64,000 nt of DNA from UBA8079 sp965205535 (GCA_965205535.1 CBDBHH010000005.1:1798001-1862000), one strand, 5' to 3'; positions 26,291 to 35,561 are shown, numbered from the stretch's first letter. Translations and numbers: made by a program. Notes: a model not told the origin generated them from the sequence alone.

Positions 26291-26320
26291 CCAGAAAACG
26301 TGATCAATCGTTCAGAAAAC
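26291..26320. promoter_or_regulatory. Direct repeats for an AraC-type regulator
   Basis: CAGAAAAC occurs at 26292-26299 and again at 26313-26320, exactly 21 bp apart (two helical turns). A weaker GGAAAACG stands at 26242-26249. Tandem half-sites at 21-bp spacing are the usual AraC-family binding pattern. They lie between the divergent araC-type and DUF4142 genes. Confidence 0.5.
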
Positions 26321-26354
26321 TGGACGTGTGCGTAAATTTCTGGATAATGCGCGG

Positions 26355-27296
26355 ATGCTAGATGTTCTCAGCGATGTGCTCTCCCGCCTGGCGATCAGAG
26401 GCACGCTCTATTTCCGCACCTCGTTCACCTCTCCCTGGGGTGTGGAGGTGCCGCCATTCGAGAATGTCGCGCGGTTCCACTATGCCGCCCGCGGTGAATG
26501 TCTCGTACGGGTGGCGGGTGCGCCGGAAGTCGTGTCGCTGGCGCAGGGGGACCTCGTGATTATTCCCCACGGGGCCGGCCATAACCTGTTTTGCGCCGCG
26601 ACCGAGGACGACGCGATCATGCATCTCGACCGGGTCATAGAAGAATCCGGCTATGACGGGGACGGCGTCCTGGTTTACGGCGGTGATGCGTCGGATGACC
26701 GGCCGACCCAGCTGATCTGCGGGCATATTTCATTTGCATCCGATGCCCGGCACGCGATCTTTGAGCGGCTTCCGCCCTACATCCACATTCGAAACTACGG
26801 CGAATCCTCGGCGTCGTGGATGGAGGCGACACTGCGCGCCATCGGCGAGGAGGCGGGGCAGGACCGGATGGGGGCCGCCCTGATCGCGCTGAAGATGTCG
26901 GAAGTGATATTTGCCCAGGCGCTGCGGACGTTCATCGAAAGCCAGGCGGCGGAATCTGCCGGTCTGTCGGGATTCGCCGACCCGCATATCGCCCGCGCGC
27001 TGACCGCCTTTCACAAACATCCTGCGATCGCATGGACTGTCGAAAGCCTGGCGCGGGAGGCGGGCTTGTCGCGCACGGGGTTTGCACAGCGATTTGCACA
27101 GAAGATGGGGATCACCCCGCTGCAATATTTGACGAGCTGGCGGGTGCAGCTGGCGCGGGAGGCTTTGACCGATGGCGGCGTCAGCACGCTCGAGGCAGCG
27201 GAGCTCGTGGGCTACGGCTCCGAGGCCGCATTCGCGCGGGTTTTCAAGAAGGACGTGGGCATGACACCGGCGGCATACCGCAGCTCGCGGGCCTGA
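26355..27296 (+). CDS. AraC-family regulator with N-terminal cupin
   Basis: A transcription factor with an AraC-cupin-type ligand domain (RGTLYFRTSFTSPWGVEVPPFENVARFHYA, LAQGDLVIIPHGAGH) and a C-terminal double helix-turn-helix (WTVESLAREAGLSRTGFAQRF and LEAAELVGYGSEAAFARVFKK). The ATG at 26355 (313 residues) begins the family consensus LDVLSDVLSRL; a GTG at 26328 would add nine residues. It probably controls the divergent cupredoxin pair through the repeats in the intergenic region (inference). Confidence 0.88.
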   Translation: MLDVLSDVLSRLAIRGTLYFRTSFTSPWGVEVPPFENVARFHYAARGECLVRVAGAPEVVSLAQGDLVIIPHGAGHNLFCAATEDDAIMHLDRVIEESGYDGDGVLVYGGDASDDRPTQLICGHISFASDARHAIFERLPPYIHIRNYGESSASWMEATLRAIGEEAGQDRMGAALIALKMSEVIFAQALRTFIESQAAESAGLSGFADPHIARALTAFHKHPAIAWTVESLAREAGLSRTGFAQRFAQKMGITPLQYLTSWRVQLAREALTDGGVSTLEAAELVGYGSEAAFARVFKKDVGMTPAAYRSSRA

Positions 27297-27302
27297 CGAT
27301 GT

Positions 27303-28205
27303 CTATTTCCGTACCGCCCGCGGGTCCAGCGCGTCCTGCAGGCCGTCGCCGAGGAAGTTGAAGGCCATCACCGTGACGAAGATGACCGCCCCGGGCCACA
27401 CCGCCAGGGCAGGGGCGCGGGTCGCCAGCTCCTGGGCGTTGGTCAGCATGTTGCCCCAGCTGGGGATGGGCGGCTGGATGCCGAGGCCCAGGAAGCTCAG
27501 TACCGATTCCAGCAGGATCACGGTACCGATCGACAGCGTCGTGGCGACGATGATGGGCGAGACGATGTTGGGCAGGATGTGGCGCAGCATGATCACACCC
27601 GGTTTGGCCCCCATGGCCTCGGCGGCGCGCACGAATTCGCGGCTGCGCACAGACAAGGTACCCGCGCGGACCAGCCGCGCCACCGTGGTCCAGCCGACGA
27701 GTGCGATGATGAAGATGATCCGGTAGAGGCTCGCCATCTCCGAATTCGCGATGTCGGCGGGTACCCCCACCTTGCCCAGATCGACTGCGGCCAGGATGAT
27801 CAGCAGCGGCAGCAGGGGCAACGCGATGACCCCGTCGGTGCTGCGCATCAACAGCGCGTCCAGCCGGCCGCCGTAATAGCCTGCGAGCAAACCTACGGTG
27901 GTGCCGATTGTGGCCGCGCCGAGTGCCGCCACGAGACCGACCAGCAGGGAGATACGCCCGCCATAGAGAAGCCGCACCAGCACGTCGCGCCCGGCTTCGT
28001 CCGTGCCGAGCCAGTGGGTGGCATCGGGCGGTGCATACTGGTTGAACAGATCGACCCGGGTGGCATCGACCCCGAGCATCGCCTCGAAGGCGGGTGCGAG
28101 AAGCGCGGCCAGCGCGATCACGATCAGCGCGGCGGCGCTCGCCATGGCCGGGCGGTTGCGCCGGAACCGCTGCCAGAAGCGCGAGGATTCCGCGCCGTTC
28201 GCCAT
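27303..28205 (-). CDS. ABC transporter permease, DppC/OppC type
   Basis: A 300-residue inner-membrane permease of the peptide/nickel importer family. TM1 AMASAAALIVIALAALLAP is followed by GTDEAGRDVLVRLLYGGRISL and the EAA loop REFVRAAEAMGAKPGVIMLRHILPN. The start at 28205 gives a normal N-terminus. An ATG at 28265 would add 20 residues and leave only about ten bases of leader after the promoter at 28310-28282. It works with the DppB-like permease and the binding protein upstream. No ATPase genes follow; the next gene is convergent. Confidence 0.88.
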   Translation of the reverse strand: MANGAESSRFWQRFRRNRPAMASAAALIVIALAALLAPAFEAMLGVDATRVDLFNQYAPPDATHWLGTDEAGRDVLVRLLYGGRISLLVGLVAALGAATIGTTVGLLAGYYGGRLDALLMRSTDGVIALPLLPLLIILAAVDLGKVGVPADIANSEMASLYRIIFIIALVGWTTVARLVRAGTLSVRSREFVRAAEAMGAKPGVIMLRHILPNIVSPIIVATTLSIGTVILLESVLSFLGLGIQPPIPSWGNMLTNAQELATRAPALAVWPGAVIFVTVMAFNFLGDGLQDALDPRAVRK

Positions 28206-28281
28206 ATCAATGGTCGCGGTGCGATCTGCCGGGTGCTTTCTGTGCCATTTCCCTGTCCCCGTCATTGTGCTCTATGTCAGG

Positions 28282-28310
28282 AATATAGGGGCTCGGGAAC
28301 GGGTTGTCAA
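28282..28310 (-). promoter_or_regulatory. Consensus sigma-70 promoter between the two permease genes
   Basis: On the reverse strand TTGACA at 28310-28305 and TATATT at 28287-28282 are separated by exactly 17 bp, a near-perfect sigma-70 promoter. It points at the dppC-like gene, which therefore may have its own transcript separate from dppB. Confidence 0.7.
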
Positions 28311-28351
28311 GTTAAGTATATAATCCCCTTCTTTTTGATCGGCGGCCATGG

Positions 28352-29317
28352 TCATGCCGCCTCCAGGGATCGGAAGCTGATGCGCGGGTCGAGCGCGGCG
28401 TAGGCGATGTCGGCGAGGAAGTTGCCGATCAGGACCACAAGCGTGGCGAGCAGCAGGCCGACCAGGGCCAGGTTGAAATCGTTGCCCAGGATGGAATCGT
28501 AGATCAGCTTGCCCATGCCCAGATAGCCGAACATCGTCTCCGTGATCAGCGCGCCCGAGAAAAGCGTGCCGAAATCCAGCGCGATGATCGTTGTGAGCGG
28601 CAGCATGGCGTTGCGCAGGCCGTGGCCGAACAATGTCCGCCGGGGGCCGAGACCCTTGGCCCGGGCGGTGCGGATATAGTCCTGGCGCAGCACCTCGATC
28701 ATGGCCGCGCGCGCGAAGCGGGTATAGCCCGCCAGGCTGGCGATGGTCAGGGTGGCAACGGGCAGCACCAGAAATTTCAGCCCGGCGAAGAAGCCGGCGT
28801 CGGTGGCTCCCATGCCGCCCGCCGGGAGCCAGCCGAGTGACACGGCAAAGACCATGATGAACAAAAGCGCCAGCCAGAAGGGCGGCACGGAGATGCCCGC
28901 GAAGCAGAACAGGTTGATCGCTCCGTCGAGCCGGGACTGGGGCCGCGTCGCGGCGATCACGCCCAGGGGAATGGCGATGAGGATGGCGACGATGGAGCTC
29001 AGGCCCAGCAGGATCACGGTGTTGCCCAGCCGCGGCAGCAGGATTTCCATCACCGGGCGGTTGTAGGTGCGCGAGAACCCCAGATCGCCGGTGAACACAC
29101 CGCCAAGCCAGTTGGCGTAGCGCTCCCACAGGGGCAGGTCGAGCCCGTGCAGGCGCTTGAGGCGCGCGCCGTCGGCCGGGGTCAGGTCCGGGTTCGACGC
29201 GATCATGATGTCGATGGGGTCGCCGGGCATCAGCCCGATCAGCATGAACACGATGAACGACATGACCGCCAGCACGATGGCCATGCCGAACAGGCGTCGG
29301 GTCAGGAAGGCGAGCAT
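28352..29317 (-). CDS. ABC transporter permease, DppB/OppB type
   Basis: A 321-residue permease starting MLAFLTRRLFGMAIVLAVMSFIVFMLIGLMPGD, the classic OppB N-terminus. The EAA loop EVLRQDYIRTARAKGLGPRRTLFGHGLRNA is near residue 210. The frame is open to 29530 but the ATG at 29317 begins the conserved region. It lies 31 bp downstream of the binding-protein gene and forms the import channel with the DppC-like permease. Confidence 0.9.
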   Translation of the reverse strand: MLAFLTRRLFGMAIVLAVMSFIVFMLIGLMPGDPIDIMIASNPDLTPADGARLKRLHGLDLPLWERYANWLGGVFTGDLGFSRTYNRPVMEILLPRLGNTVILLGLSSIVAILIAIPLGVIAATRPQSRLDGAINLFCFAGISVPPFWLALLFIMVFAVSLGWLPAGGMGATDAGFFAGLKFLVLPVATLTIASLAGYTRFARAAMIEVLRQDYIRTARAKGLGPRRTLFGHGLRNAMLPLTTIIALDFGTLFSGALITETMFGYLGMGKLIYDSILGNDFNLALVGLLLATLVVLIGNFLADIAYAALDPRISFRSLEAA

Positions 29318-29348
29318 GCGGCCGCGACCGAATATTGCAAACGCATGC

Positions 29349-31025
29349 TCACTCCGCCTTCCAGTTCTCGATCCAGAGGGTGCTGGGATACTGGTGGCCG
29401 GTGGGCGTGACGCCGGAGAGCCATTCGGGCATGACGAATGCGTTGGCCCGGAAGTACAGCGGCAACACGGGTAGCTGTTCGGCGTAGTTCTGCTGGATAG
29501 TGGTCCAGTGGCGGGCCTGGGCCTCCGCACCGCATTCCACCTCGACCCGGTCGATGGCCTCGTCCATCACCGGGTTGACGAAGCCGGTGTAGTTCTGGCC
29601 CGACCAGCCGTTTTCGGCCGTGGGTATCATCGAGGAATGCATGGTCGTGCGCGGGATGTTCTCCGGCGTCGAGAACCAGGCGAACATGGCCATGCCCGGA
29701 AATTCCCGTTGGCGGATGGTCTGGCCGAACAGCACCCGGGCGGGCTGATTGCGGATGCGCAGATCGACGCCCACCTCGCGCAGGTTCGACTGGATCACCT
29801 GCTCGACCAGTTCGCGGACCCGGTTGCCGGCCGTGGTCATGATCTCGATGCGCAGCGGCTCGCCCGCCGCGTTGTGGCGGATGCCCTTGCGGATGTCGGT
29901 CCAGCCGGCCGTGTCGAGCAGCTTGCGGGCCGTCTCGGGATCGAACGGATATTTGCGCACGTCGTCGGTGTGCACGGCGTCCAGCGGGTGGACGAAGGTG
30001 TCGGCGACCGGTTGCTTGCCCTCGAACAGACGCTCGCTGATCGCGGTGCGGTCGATGGCGTGGAGCAGGGCGCGGCGGACATCCAGATTCCCGAGAATCG
30101 GGTTGTCGAGCCGCAGGTCTACATGCTCGTAGAAGAGGCCCGGCTTGAAGACCACGTTGAATCGGTCGCCATGGCGCTTTTCGAACGCAATAGCCTGATC
30201 CAGCGAGATACCGTCTTCTCCGGCGATATAGTCGATCTCGCCCGACAGAAGATTCGCCTCCAGTGCGGCCGTGTTCTCGATCGTGCGTACGGTGATGCGT
30301 TTGAAGGCCGGCTTCTTGCCCCACCATGTGGGGTTGGGCTCCAGCGTGATGGTGGCGCCAGGTTCGACGCGCGCGATGCGGTAGGGCCCGAAATAGAGCC
30401 CGGCGCGGGTCGGGTCCGTGTCGTAGGCGTTGCGGGTCCGGTAGGCCGCCGGGTCGCGCGCCGCCTCGGCCTCGAGATGGGCCGGGACGAGCTCGAAATC
30501 GTTGATCGCCTCGGCGTTGCAGGTGCGCTTGTTCCAGAAAATGGTGAAGTTCTTCGCATCATGGGCGACGATCTTCTCCATCCGCCGATAGAGTTCCTGG
30601 TTGTTGATGCCCGCGGTCTCGTCGCGCCCGATCGCCCAGGTGAATTTCACATCCTCGGTGGTGATCGGTACGCCATCGCCCCAGGTGGCGCCGGGGCGGA
30701 TCGTGTAGTCGACTTCCAGGCCGTCTTCCCCGTCCGGCGTGGTCCAGTCGCGGATGGTGCCGGCCGCGCGCGACGGCAGCGTCTCGCACAGCATGCAGAT
30801 GAGTTTCCAGTCCGCGTCGTAGACGGTGAAGGGCCGCCGGGTCATGCCGTTGATCAGCGACAGGACCACGTGGCTGGCGAGATTGGGGTGGAAACCCTGG
30901 GGGAACTGGCTGACGCCGATGACCAGTTCGTCACGGCTGTTTTCCTGGGTGAGCGCCGGCGTGGTGGCGAGTGCCGTGGCCAGCGCAGTGGCGGCGATCG
31001 CGATCTTGAGCTTTGTCATGGGCAT
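29349..31025 (-). CDS. ABC transporter periplasmic binding protein, SBP_bac_5 (DppA/OppA) family
   Basis: A 558-residue exported solute receptor with signal peptide (MPMTKLKIAIAATALATALATTPALTQ). The family 5 fold shows in TIRPGATWGDGVPITTEDVKFTW and KRITVRTIENTAALEANLLSGEIDYI. Ligands are peptides, nickel or similar; the sequence does not settle which. The second Met at 31019 is an alternative start. First gene of the transporter set, 81 bp after pyrE on the same strand. Confidence 0.9.
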   Translation of the reverse strand: MPMTKLKIAIAATALATALATTPALTQENSRDELVIGVSQFPQGFHPNLASHVVLSLINGMTRRPFTVYDADWKLICMLCETLPSRAAGTIRDWTTPDGEDGLEVDYTIRPGATWGDGVPITTEDVKFTWAIGRDETAGINNQELYRRMEKIVAHDAKNFTIFWNKRTCNAEAINDFELVPAHLEAEAARDPAAYRTRNAYDTDPTRAGLYFGPYRIARVEPGATITLEPNPTWWGKKPAFKRITVRTIENTAALEANLLSGEIDYIAGEDGISLDQAIAFEKRHGDRFNVVFKPGLFYEHVDLRLDNPILGNLDVRRALLHAIDRTAISERLFEGKQPVADTFVHPLDAVHTDDVRKYPFDPETARKLLDTAGWTDIRKGIRHNAAGEPLRIEIMTTAGNRVRELVEQVIQSNLREVGVDLRIRNQPARVLFGQTIRQREFPGMAMFAWFSTPENIPRTTMHSSMIPTAENGWSGQNYTGFVNPVMDEAIDRVEVECGAEAQARHWTTIQQNYAEQLPVLPLYFRANAFVMPEWLSGVTPTGHQYPSTLWIENWKAE

Positions 31026-31106
31026 GATTGTAGGCCATGTGGCCCCCGGCGGAAATTGCAGCCGGGCAGGATGGCTGTCACGAAATCATGACTGTGAAGC
31101 CGGCTG

Positions 31107-31796
31107 CTAGCCCTGCATGGGCATCCAGCCGTCGGGATCGTGGAGATAGGCCTCGACGCTGTCGAGCTGTTTGGTCGAGAAGGCGCCCTGTTCGCGCGCA
31201 GCGTCGAGGACGTCCCACCAGGTCGCCAGCGCGTGGAGTCCGACGCCGAGTTCGTCCATCGTCGTCTGGCTTTCGGGGAATATCCCGTAATGAAAGACCA
31301 CATAGGTGTGCTCGACCTTTGCGTCGGCGGCGCGCAGGGCTTCGACGAACCGCACCTTGCTGCCGCCGTCGGTGGTCAGGTCTTCGACCAGAAGTACCCG
31401 CGCACCGTCATCAAGCGCGCCCTCGATCTGCGCCATCCGGCCGAACCCCTTGGGCTCCTTGCGGACATAGACCATGGGTTTGCCAAGGGCCACGGCGATG
31501 AAGGCCGCGTAGGGGATACCCGCCGTCTCGCCGCCGGCGACGGCGTCGATATTGTCGCGGCCGATGTCGCGGTCGATCAGTGCGACCGCATGGGCTGTCA
31601 TCGCTTCGCGGGCCTCGGGGAAGGCGATGACGCGGCGGCAGTCGATGTAGCTGGGGCTGACCCGCCCCGAGGTGAATGTGTAGGGGTCCTCGGGCCTGAA
31701 ATTTACAGCACCTATATCGAGCAAGTGATGCGCCGTGTCGCGCGCGGCTGCCGCTGCTGTGTCGCTGCCATGCACCATGTTTTCCGGTCGTGCCAT
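31107..31796 (-). CDS. pyrE: Orotate phosphoribosyltransferase
   Basis: A 229-residue enzyme of pyrimidine synthesis that joins orotate to PRPP to make OMP. The PRPP-binding signature is VLLVEDLTTDGGSK. The substrate-side motifs FTSGRVSPSYIDCR and YVRKEPKGFGRM are as expected. AGGAAAG precedes the ATG at 31796. Divergent or isolated from the small proteins beyond 31905; the transporter genes follow. Confidence 0.93.
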   Translation of the reverse strand: MARPENMVHGSDTAAAAARDTAHHLLDIGAVNFRPEDPYTFTSGRVSPSYIDCRRVIAFPEAREAMTAHAVALIDRDIGRDNIDAVAGGETAGIPYAAFIAVALGKPMVYVRKEPKGFGRMAQIEGALDDGARVLLVEDLTTDGGSKVRFVEALRAADAKVEHTYVVFHYGIFPESQTTMDELGVGLHALATWWDVLDAAREQGAFSTKQLDSVEAYLHDPDGWMPMQG

Positions 31797-31904
31797 GGTT
31801 CTTTCCTGTTTCGTTCAGTGACTGGGCGTGGGATCCACATGCAGGAAATTACCGGGTTGGGCTGAGTCGCGCGCCGCCGTCAGCCGCCTTTTCCTGTGGG
31901 AAAC

Positions 31905-32516
31905 CTAGTGGCGATAACGCGAAGGGCTGTCTGCCGTGATGTCGATGGCGCTGGCAGAGGCTTCGGTCGACATTGATTCCGTCTGGGGTTCGGCCGTCTC
32001 CTCGTTCCAGTCGAGCGCCCATTCGGACCGTCCCAATACCGTGAGAATGCCTTGGGTGAACTGGGTTATCTGGTCGCTGTTGAGGGGCACGTTGAGGGTC
32101 GTCGCCGTGTCGGAAATTTGCAGCACATGTGCGCCCTTGGGTTTTGCGACGATCCGCAGGCGGGTCACGAGATGGATGTCAGGTTGAGAGGGTGGCGGCG
32201 TTGGCTCCGCCTTTGCTGCGGATTCTCCCTCATTGCCGCTGGTATCGGTCGCGCCGCCGGTCGCGGATGCGGCCGGCCCGGCGGTTTGTGCGGCGCTCTC
32301 GGCGACGGGTTTCGGCCCGGGAGGATCGAAGGGCATGTCCGGGGTCAGACGCGCGAACGTTTCGTCACCCATAATGCTGCGCAGGCCGGGTACCAGCCGT
32401 TTGACGATCCGCCGGGTGAGCCCGAACACCCGCTCTTGCGCATCTTCGCCCGTGACGATGATGAGGACCCGGTCCTGGACCGGTGAGTAGCGGATCTGAA
32501 ATTTTTGCGCGTGCAT
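31905..32516 (-). CDS. Uncharacterised protein
   Basis: A 203-residue protein I do not recognise. The first 70 residues (MHAQKFQIRYSPVQDRVLIIVTGEDAQERVFGLTRRIVKRL...) look like a small beta-alpha domain. An Ala/Pro/Gly-rich linker follows, then a second beta segment (IHLVTRLRIVAKPKGAHVLQISD...VPLNSDQITQFTQGILTVLGRSEWALDW). The ATG at 32516 was preferred to 32564. It is divergent from the SH3 protein gene. Codon use matches the neighbours, so it is likely real. Confidence 0.65.
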   Translation of the reverse strand: MHAQKFQIRYSPVQDRVLIIVTGEDAQERVFGLTRRIVKRLVPGLRSIMGDETFARLTPDMPFDPPGPKPVAESAAQTAGPAASATGGATDTSGNEGESAAKAEPTPPPSQPDIHLVTRLRIVAKPKGAHVLQISDTATTLNVPLNSDQITQFTQGILTVLGRSEWALDWNEETAEPQTESMSTEASASAIDITADSPSRYRH

Positions 32517-32659
32517 TATGTGCCGACCGTTGGGCGTGCCATAATCGCAGCCCCGGTCGCGCAAGTCGAGACGACGCGAAATTGAAGCGGCAGGGTTTGC
32601 ACGTCGCGCAATTTGCGCGTGCTGAACAGGCTGGCGGTCTGCAGGAGACGGGTCCGGTT

Positions 32660-33214
32660 ATGTACCGAAACGCAATGTCGATCTTTCTGGGGGGCCTTTT
32701 GCTGCTGACGGGCAGTGCGGGGATCGCCGATGAACCCAAGCGCAGCTGGGAGGCCACGATTTCGGCACGCACCCTGAATGTGCGGGCCGGCCCGGGCGAA
32801 GGTCATCCGATCGTCGGCAAGCTGAAGCGCGGCGACAAGGCCCGCGCCTTCGACGAGAATGGCCGCTGGATCCATATTCGCGAATTCGATGACACCGATG
32901 CGATGGGTTGGGTGCACCGGTCGTTCGTGCGGTTGCCCAAGGAGTTCATGGCGCCCGCCTTCGGGGAGGCGGAGAACGCTTTCCTCGAATGGGTGTCGGA
33001 ACGCGGTGACCTGTCGGAAGTCTCGGTCGAGGCCGATGACCGTATTTCGATTGTCCTGGGAAGCGGTGTGGCCGTGGAACGTGCCGACGCAATTGCGCGC
33101 GACGTGGCCTGCGCGTGGCGCGACCTGCTCGACCCGAAAGTCGCCGTGACGGCCACGGTCTGGCCGGACACCGGCACCGGCGCCGGCTGGCTGACCCAGA
33201 CACGCTGTCCTTAG
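32660..33214 (+). CDS. Exported SH3b-domain protein
   Basis: A 184-residue protein with a signal peptide (SIFLGGLLLLTGSAGIADE) and a bacterial SH3 domain at about 30-100 (ISARTLNVRAGPGEGHPIVGKLKRGDKARAF...WIHIREFD..MGWVHRSFV), typical of envelope proteins that bind peptidoglycan. The C-terminal region SVEADDRISIVLGSGVAVERADAIARDVACAWRDLL is of unknown function. The stop overlaps the stop of the convergent livF-type gene by 3-4 bp. ATG at 32675 is an alternative start. Confidence 0.8.
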   Translation: MYRNAMSIFLGGLLLLTGSAGIADEPKRSWEATISARTLNVRAGPGEGHPIVGKLKRGDKARAFDENGRWIHIREFDDTDAMGWVHRSFVRLPKEFMAPAFGEAENAFLEWVSERGDLSEVSVEADDRISIVLGSGVAVERADAIARDVACAWRDLLDPKVAVTATVWPDTGTGAGWLTQTRCP

Positions 33215-33858
33215 AGGTCGACGATCCGCCCGGTGCGGATCGTCACGATCCTGTCGCCGACCCGTTCCGCAAAACCCGCATTCTGCTCCGCGACCAGGAT
33301 CGCCGCGCCCGACGCCGATAATTCACGCAAGGCGGCGGCGACGTCGTCGATGACCTGGGGGGCGAGACCCAGGGTCGGTTCATCGAGAAGATAGACATCG
33401 GGCTGGGCCATCAGGGCGCGGTCGATGGCCAACATCTGCTGCTGGCCGCCCGAGAGCTGCCAGGCGCGGTCGTTTGTGCGCGCGGCGAGTTGCGGGAAGA
33501 GGCTTACCGCTGCGTCGAACCGCTGGCGGCGCGCGCGCGTGTTGGACGGGCCGGCGACCAGCAGGTTCTCACCGACCGTCAGGCCCGGGAAGACCCGACG
33601 CCCCTCGGGTACGTATGCCAGACCTGCGCGGATGCGGGCTTCGGTGGACATGCGTGAGATATCCTGTGCGCCGAGACGAATGTTCCCTTCGGATGTCGCG
33701 AGCCCGACGAGGGCGCGCAGCAGGCTGGATTTGCCGGCCCCGTTCACGCCGACCAGACAGGTGATGGCGCCGGGTGCGGCGTCGAACGACGCATCGGAGA
33801 CCGCGACAACGGCACCATGGCGGACCGTCAGGTTCTCGATCTGCAGGACGGCGCTCAT
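33211..33858 (-). CDS. Liv-type ABC transporter ATPase (LivF-like)
   Basis: A 215-residue ATP-binding subunit. Walker A GVNGAGKSS, signature LSGGQQQML and Walker B VYLLDEPTLGL are present, and the overall length is typical of LivF. It is the last gene of the TPP-riboswitch operon and overlaps the permease-ATPase fusion by 4 bp. It powers the importer with the ATPase domain of the fusion protein. Confidence 0.92.
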   Translation of the reverse strand: MSAVLQIENLTVRHGAVVAVSDASFDAAPGAITCLVGVNGAGKSSLLRALVGLATSEGNIRLGAQDISRMSTEARIRAGLAYVPEGRRVFPGLTVGENLLVAGPSNTRARRQRFDAAVSLFPQLAARTNDRAWQLSGGQQQMLAIDRALMAQPDVYLLDEPTLGLAPQVIDDVAAALRELSASGAAILVAEQNAGFAERVGDRIVTIRTGRIVDL

Positions 33859-35561
33859 GGTTCCACCAGCCCGAAATAGGCGGCTCGCACGGCGTCGTCA
33901 GCAAGGACATCGTCGAGCGGGCCGTCGGCGATCAACCGGCCGGCATCGAGGCAGGCCAGGCGCGTGGCGAGCGGGCGCAGGAAGTCGATGTTGTGGTCAA
34001 TTACCAGGATGGCGAGACCGGTCGCGGCAAGGGACCGAAGGATTGCGACAACTTCCGTTTGCTCGTCGGGCGCGAGCCCGGCGGCAGGCTCGTCGAGGAC
34101 CAGGATGTCCGGCGCGCCCGCCAGCGCGCGGGCGATCTCCACCCGTCGCCGCAACCCGTGGGCGAGCGTGCCGCAGCGCGTATCGGCGAAGTCCGTGAGG
34201 CCGCATGTGGTCAGCGCGGCGGCGCTGTTGTTCGCGTTGCCGATGTTGGCGGCGGCGATCGTTACCGCCTCTCGGACCGTCAATCCGCCGGGAAGCTGGG
34301 GGGTCTGGAACGTGCGCGCGAGACCCCTGCGCGCAATCGCCGTGGGCGCGGCGGCTGTGAGATCGAAATTGGCAGACCGAACCGCGCCCGAGTCTGCCCG
34401 GTCGATGCCGGTGATGATATTGGCAAGCGTGGTCTTGCCCGCGCCGTTGGGGCCGATCATCCCGACGATGTCGCCGGGTTCGATTGTCAGGCTGACATCA
34501 TCGAGCGCCTGGATGCCGCCATAGCGTTTGGACAGGTTCGAGATTTCCAGTACCGGCGGCCCGCCGGTGACCGGGGTTGCGTGTTCGGCTGTCCCGGGTT
34601 CCACCGGTGCTGCGGGCAATACCCGGGTGGACTTGATGAACGAGGCCAGTCCGTCGGGTGCGAACACCACCATGGCCAGCAGCAGGACGCCGACCGCGAC
34701 GAGGTAATATTCGTCGAGACCGCGGAACCATTCGGGCAGGTGGGTCAGCAGCAGCGCGCCGATGACCGCGCCGAGAATGCCGAAGCGGCCGCCGACCACG
34801 GTCATAGTCAGGCATGTGACCATGATCCCGAAACCAAGCGTTTCGGGCGAGACAACCCGGTTGGTGTGGACGAACAGCGCGCCGGCCGCGCCGCCGAAGG
34901 CCGCGCTTAACAGGAAGGCCCGCAGGCGCAGCAGGCCAGGATCGATACCGAAGGCCGGGACCGCCAGCGGGGTCTCGCGCATGACCGTGAACACGGCCAC
35001 GCGCAACGGGCTGAGCTGCCAGCGGGTGACGAGCATCGCCACCACCGCGAGCCCCCAGACGAAAAGGAGGAGTGGCACACCACGCGTGGCCTGCCAGTCG
35101 CCGATCGTGACCGGCAGGACGCCGGGCAGGCCGTTGGCGCCGCCCGTGACCGATTCCCAGTTGACCGCGATCAACAGCAGAAGCTGGCTCAGGGCCAGCG
35201 TGGCGAGCGCAAAATAATGGGACGCCAGGCGCAGGACCGGCACGGCGACGATCAGCGCCATCACGCTTGCGCCGAGGATGGACAGCGGGAAGGTGATCAG
35301 GAACCCGGTCCCGTACTGGCTGGCGAGGATGCCCGTGACATAGGCGCCGAGGCCGAAGAAGGCACCCTGGGCGAGGCTGAGCGCGCCGGCATGGCCGAAG
35401 ATGAACTGATAGCCCAGCACCATGATCACGTAGATGCCGGCGAGCGTCAGGATGCGCTGGTCATAGGAGGATGCGAAGAACAGCGCGTAAAGCACCAGCG
35501 CGGCCCCCCCGGTGATCACCGGCAAGTTTCGTCGGTCGAGATATGTAAAAACGGCGCTCAT
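33855..35561 (-). CDS. Fused Liv-type permease-ATPase (LivM-LivG)
   Basis: A 568-residue fusion. Residues about 1-310 are a LivM-type permease (FIFGHAGALSLAQGAFFGLGAYV and a helix-rich stretch), and about 335-568 are a LivG-type ATPase with Walker A GPNGAGKTT, the variant signature LAHGLRRRVEIARAL and Walker B ILVLDEPAAGL. The genes are usually separate. It lies between the LivH-like and LivF-like genes with 4-bp overlaps on both sides. Confidence 0.92.
   Translation of the reverse strand: MSAVFTYLDRRNLPVITGGAALVLYALFFASSYDQRILTLAGIYVIMVLGYQFIFGHAGALSLAQGAFFGLGAYVTGILASQYGTGFLITFPLSILGASVMALIVAVPVLRLASHYFALATLALSQLLLLIAVNWESVTGGANGLPGVLPVTIGDWQATRGVPLLLFVWGLAVVAMLVTRWQLSPLRVAVFTVMRETPLAVPAFGIDPGLLRLRAFLLSAAFGGAAGALFVHTNRVVSPETLGFGIMVTCLTMTVVGGRFGILGAVIGALLLTHLPEWFRGLDEYYLVAVGVLLLAMVVFAPDGLASFIKSTRVLPAAPVEPGTAEHATPVTGGPPVLEISNLSKRYGGIQALDDVSLTIEPGDIVGMIGPNGAGKTTLANIITGIDRADSGAVRSANFDLTAAAPTAIARRGLARTFQTPQLPGGLTVREAVTIAAANIGNANNSAAALTTCGLTDFADTRCGTLAHGLRRRVEIARALAGAPDILVLDEPAAGLAPDEQTEVVAILRSLAATGLAILVIDHNIDFLRPLATRLACLDAGRLIADGPLDDVLADDAVRAAYFGLVEP

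Noticed and set aside
29508..31091. A 527-codon forward open frame opposite the DppA-like gene
   Set aside because: Antisense shadow of a clear binding protein; no motif or ribosome site supports it.
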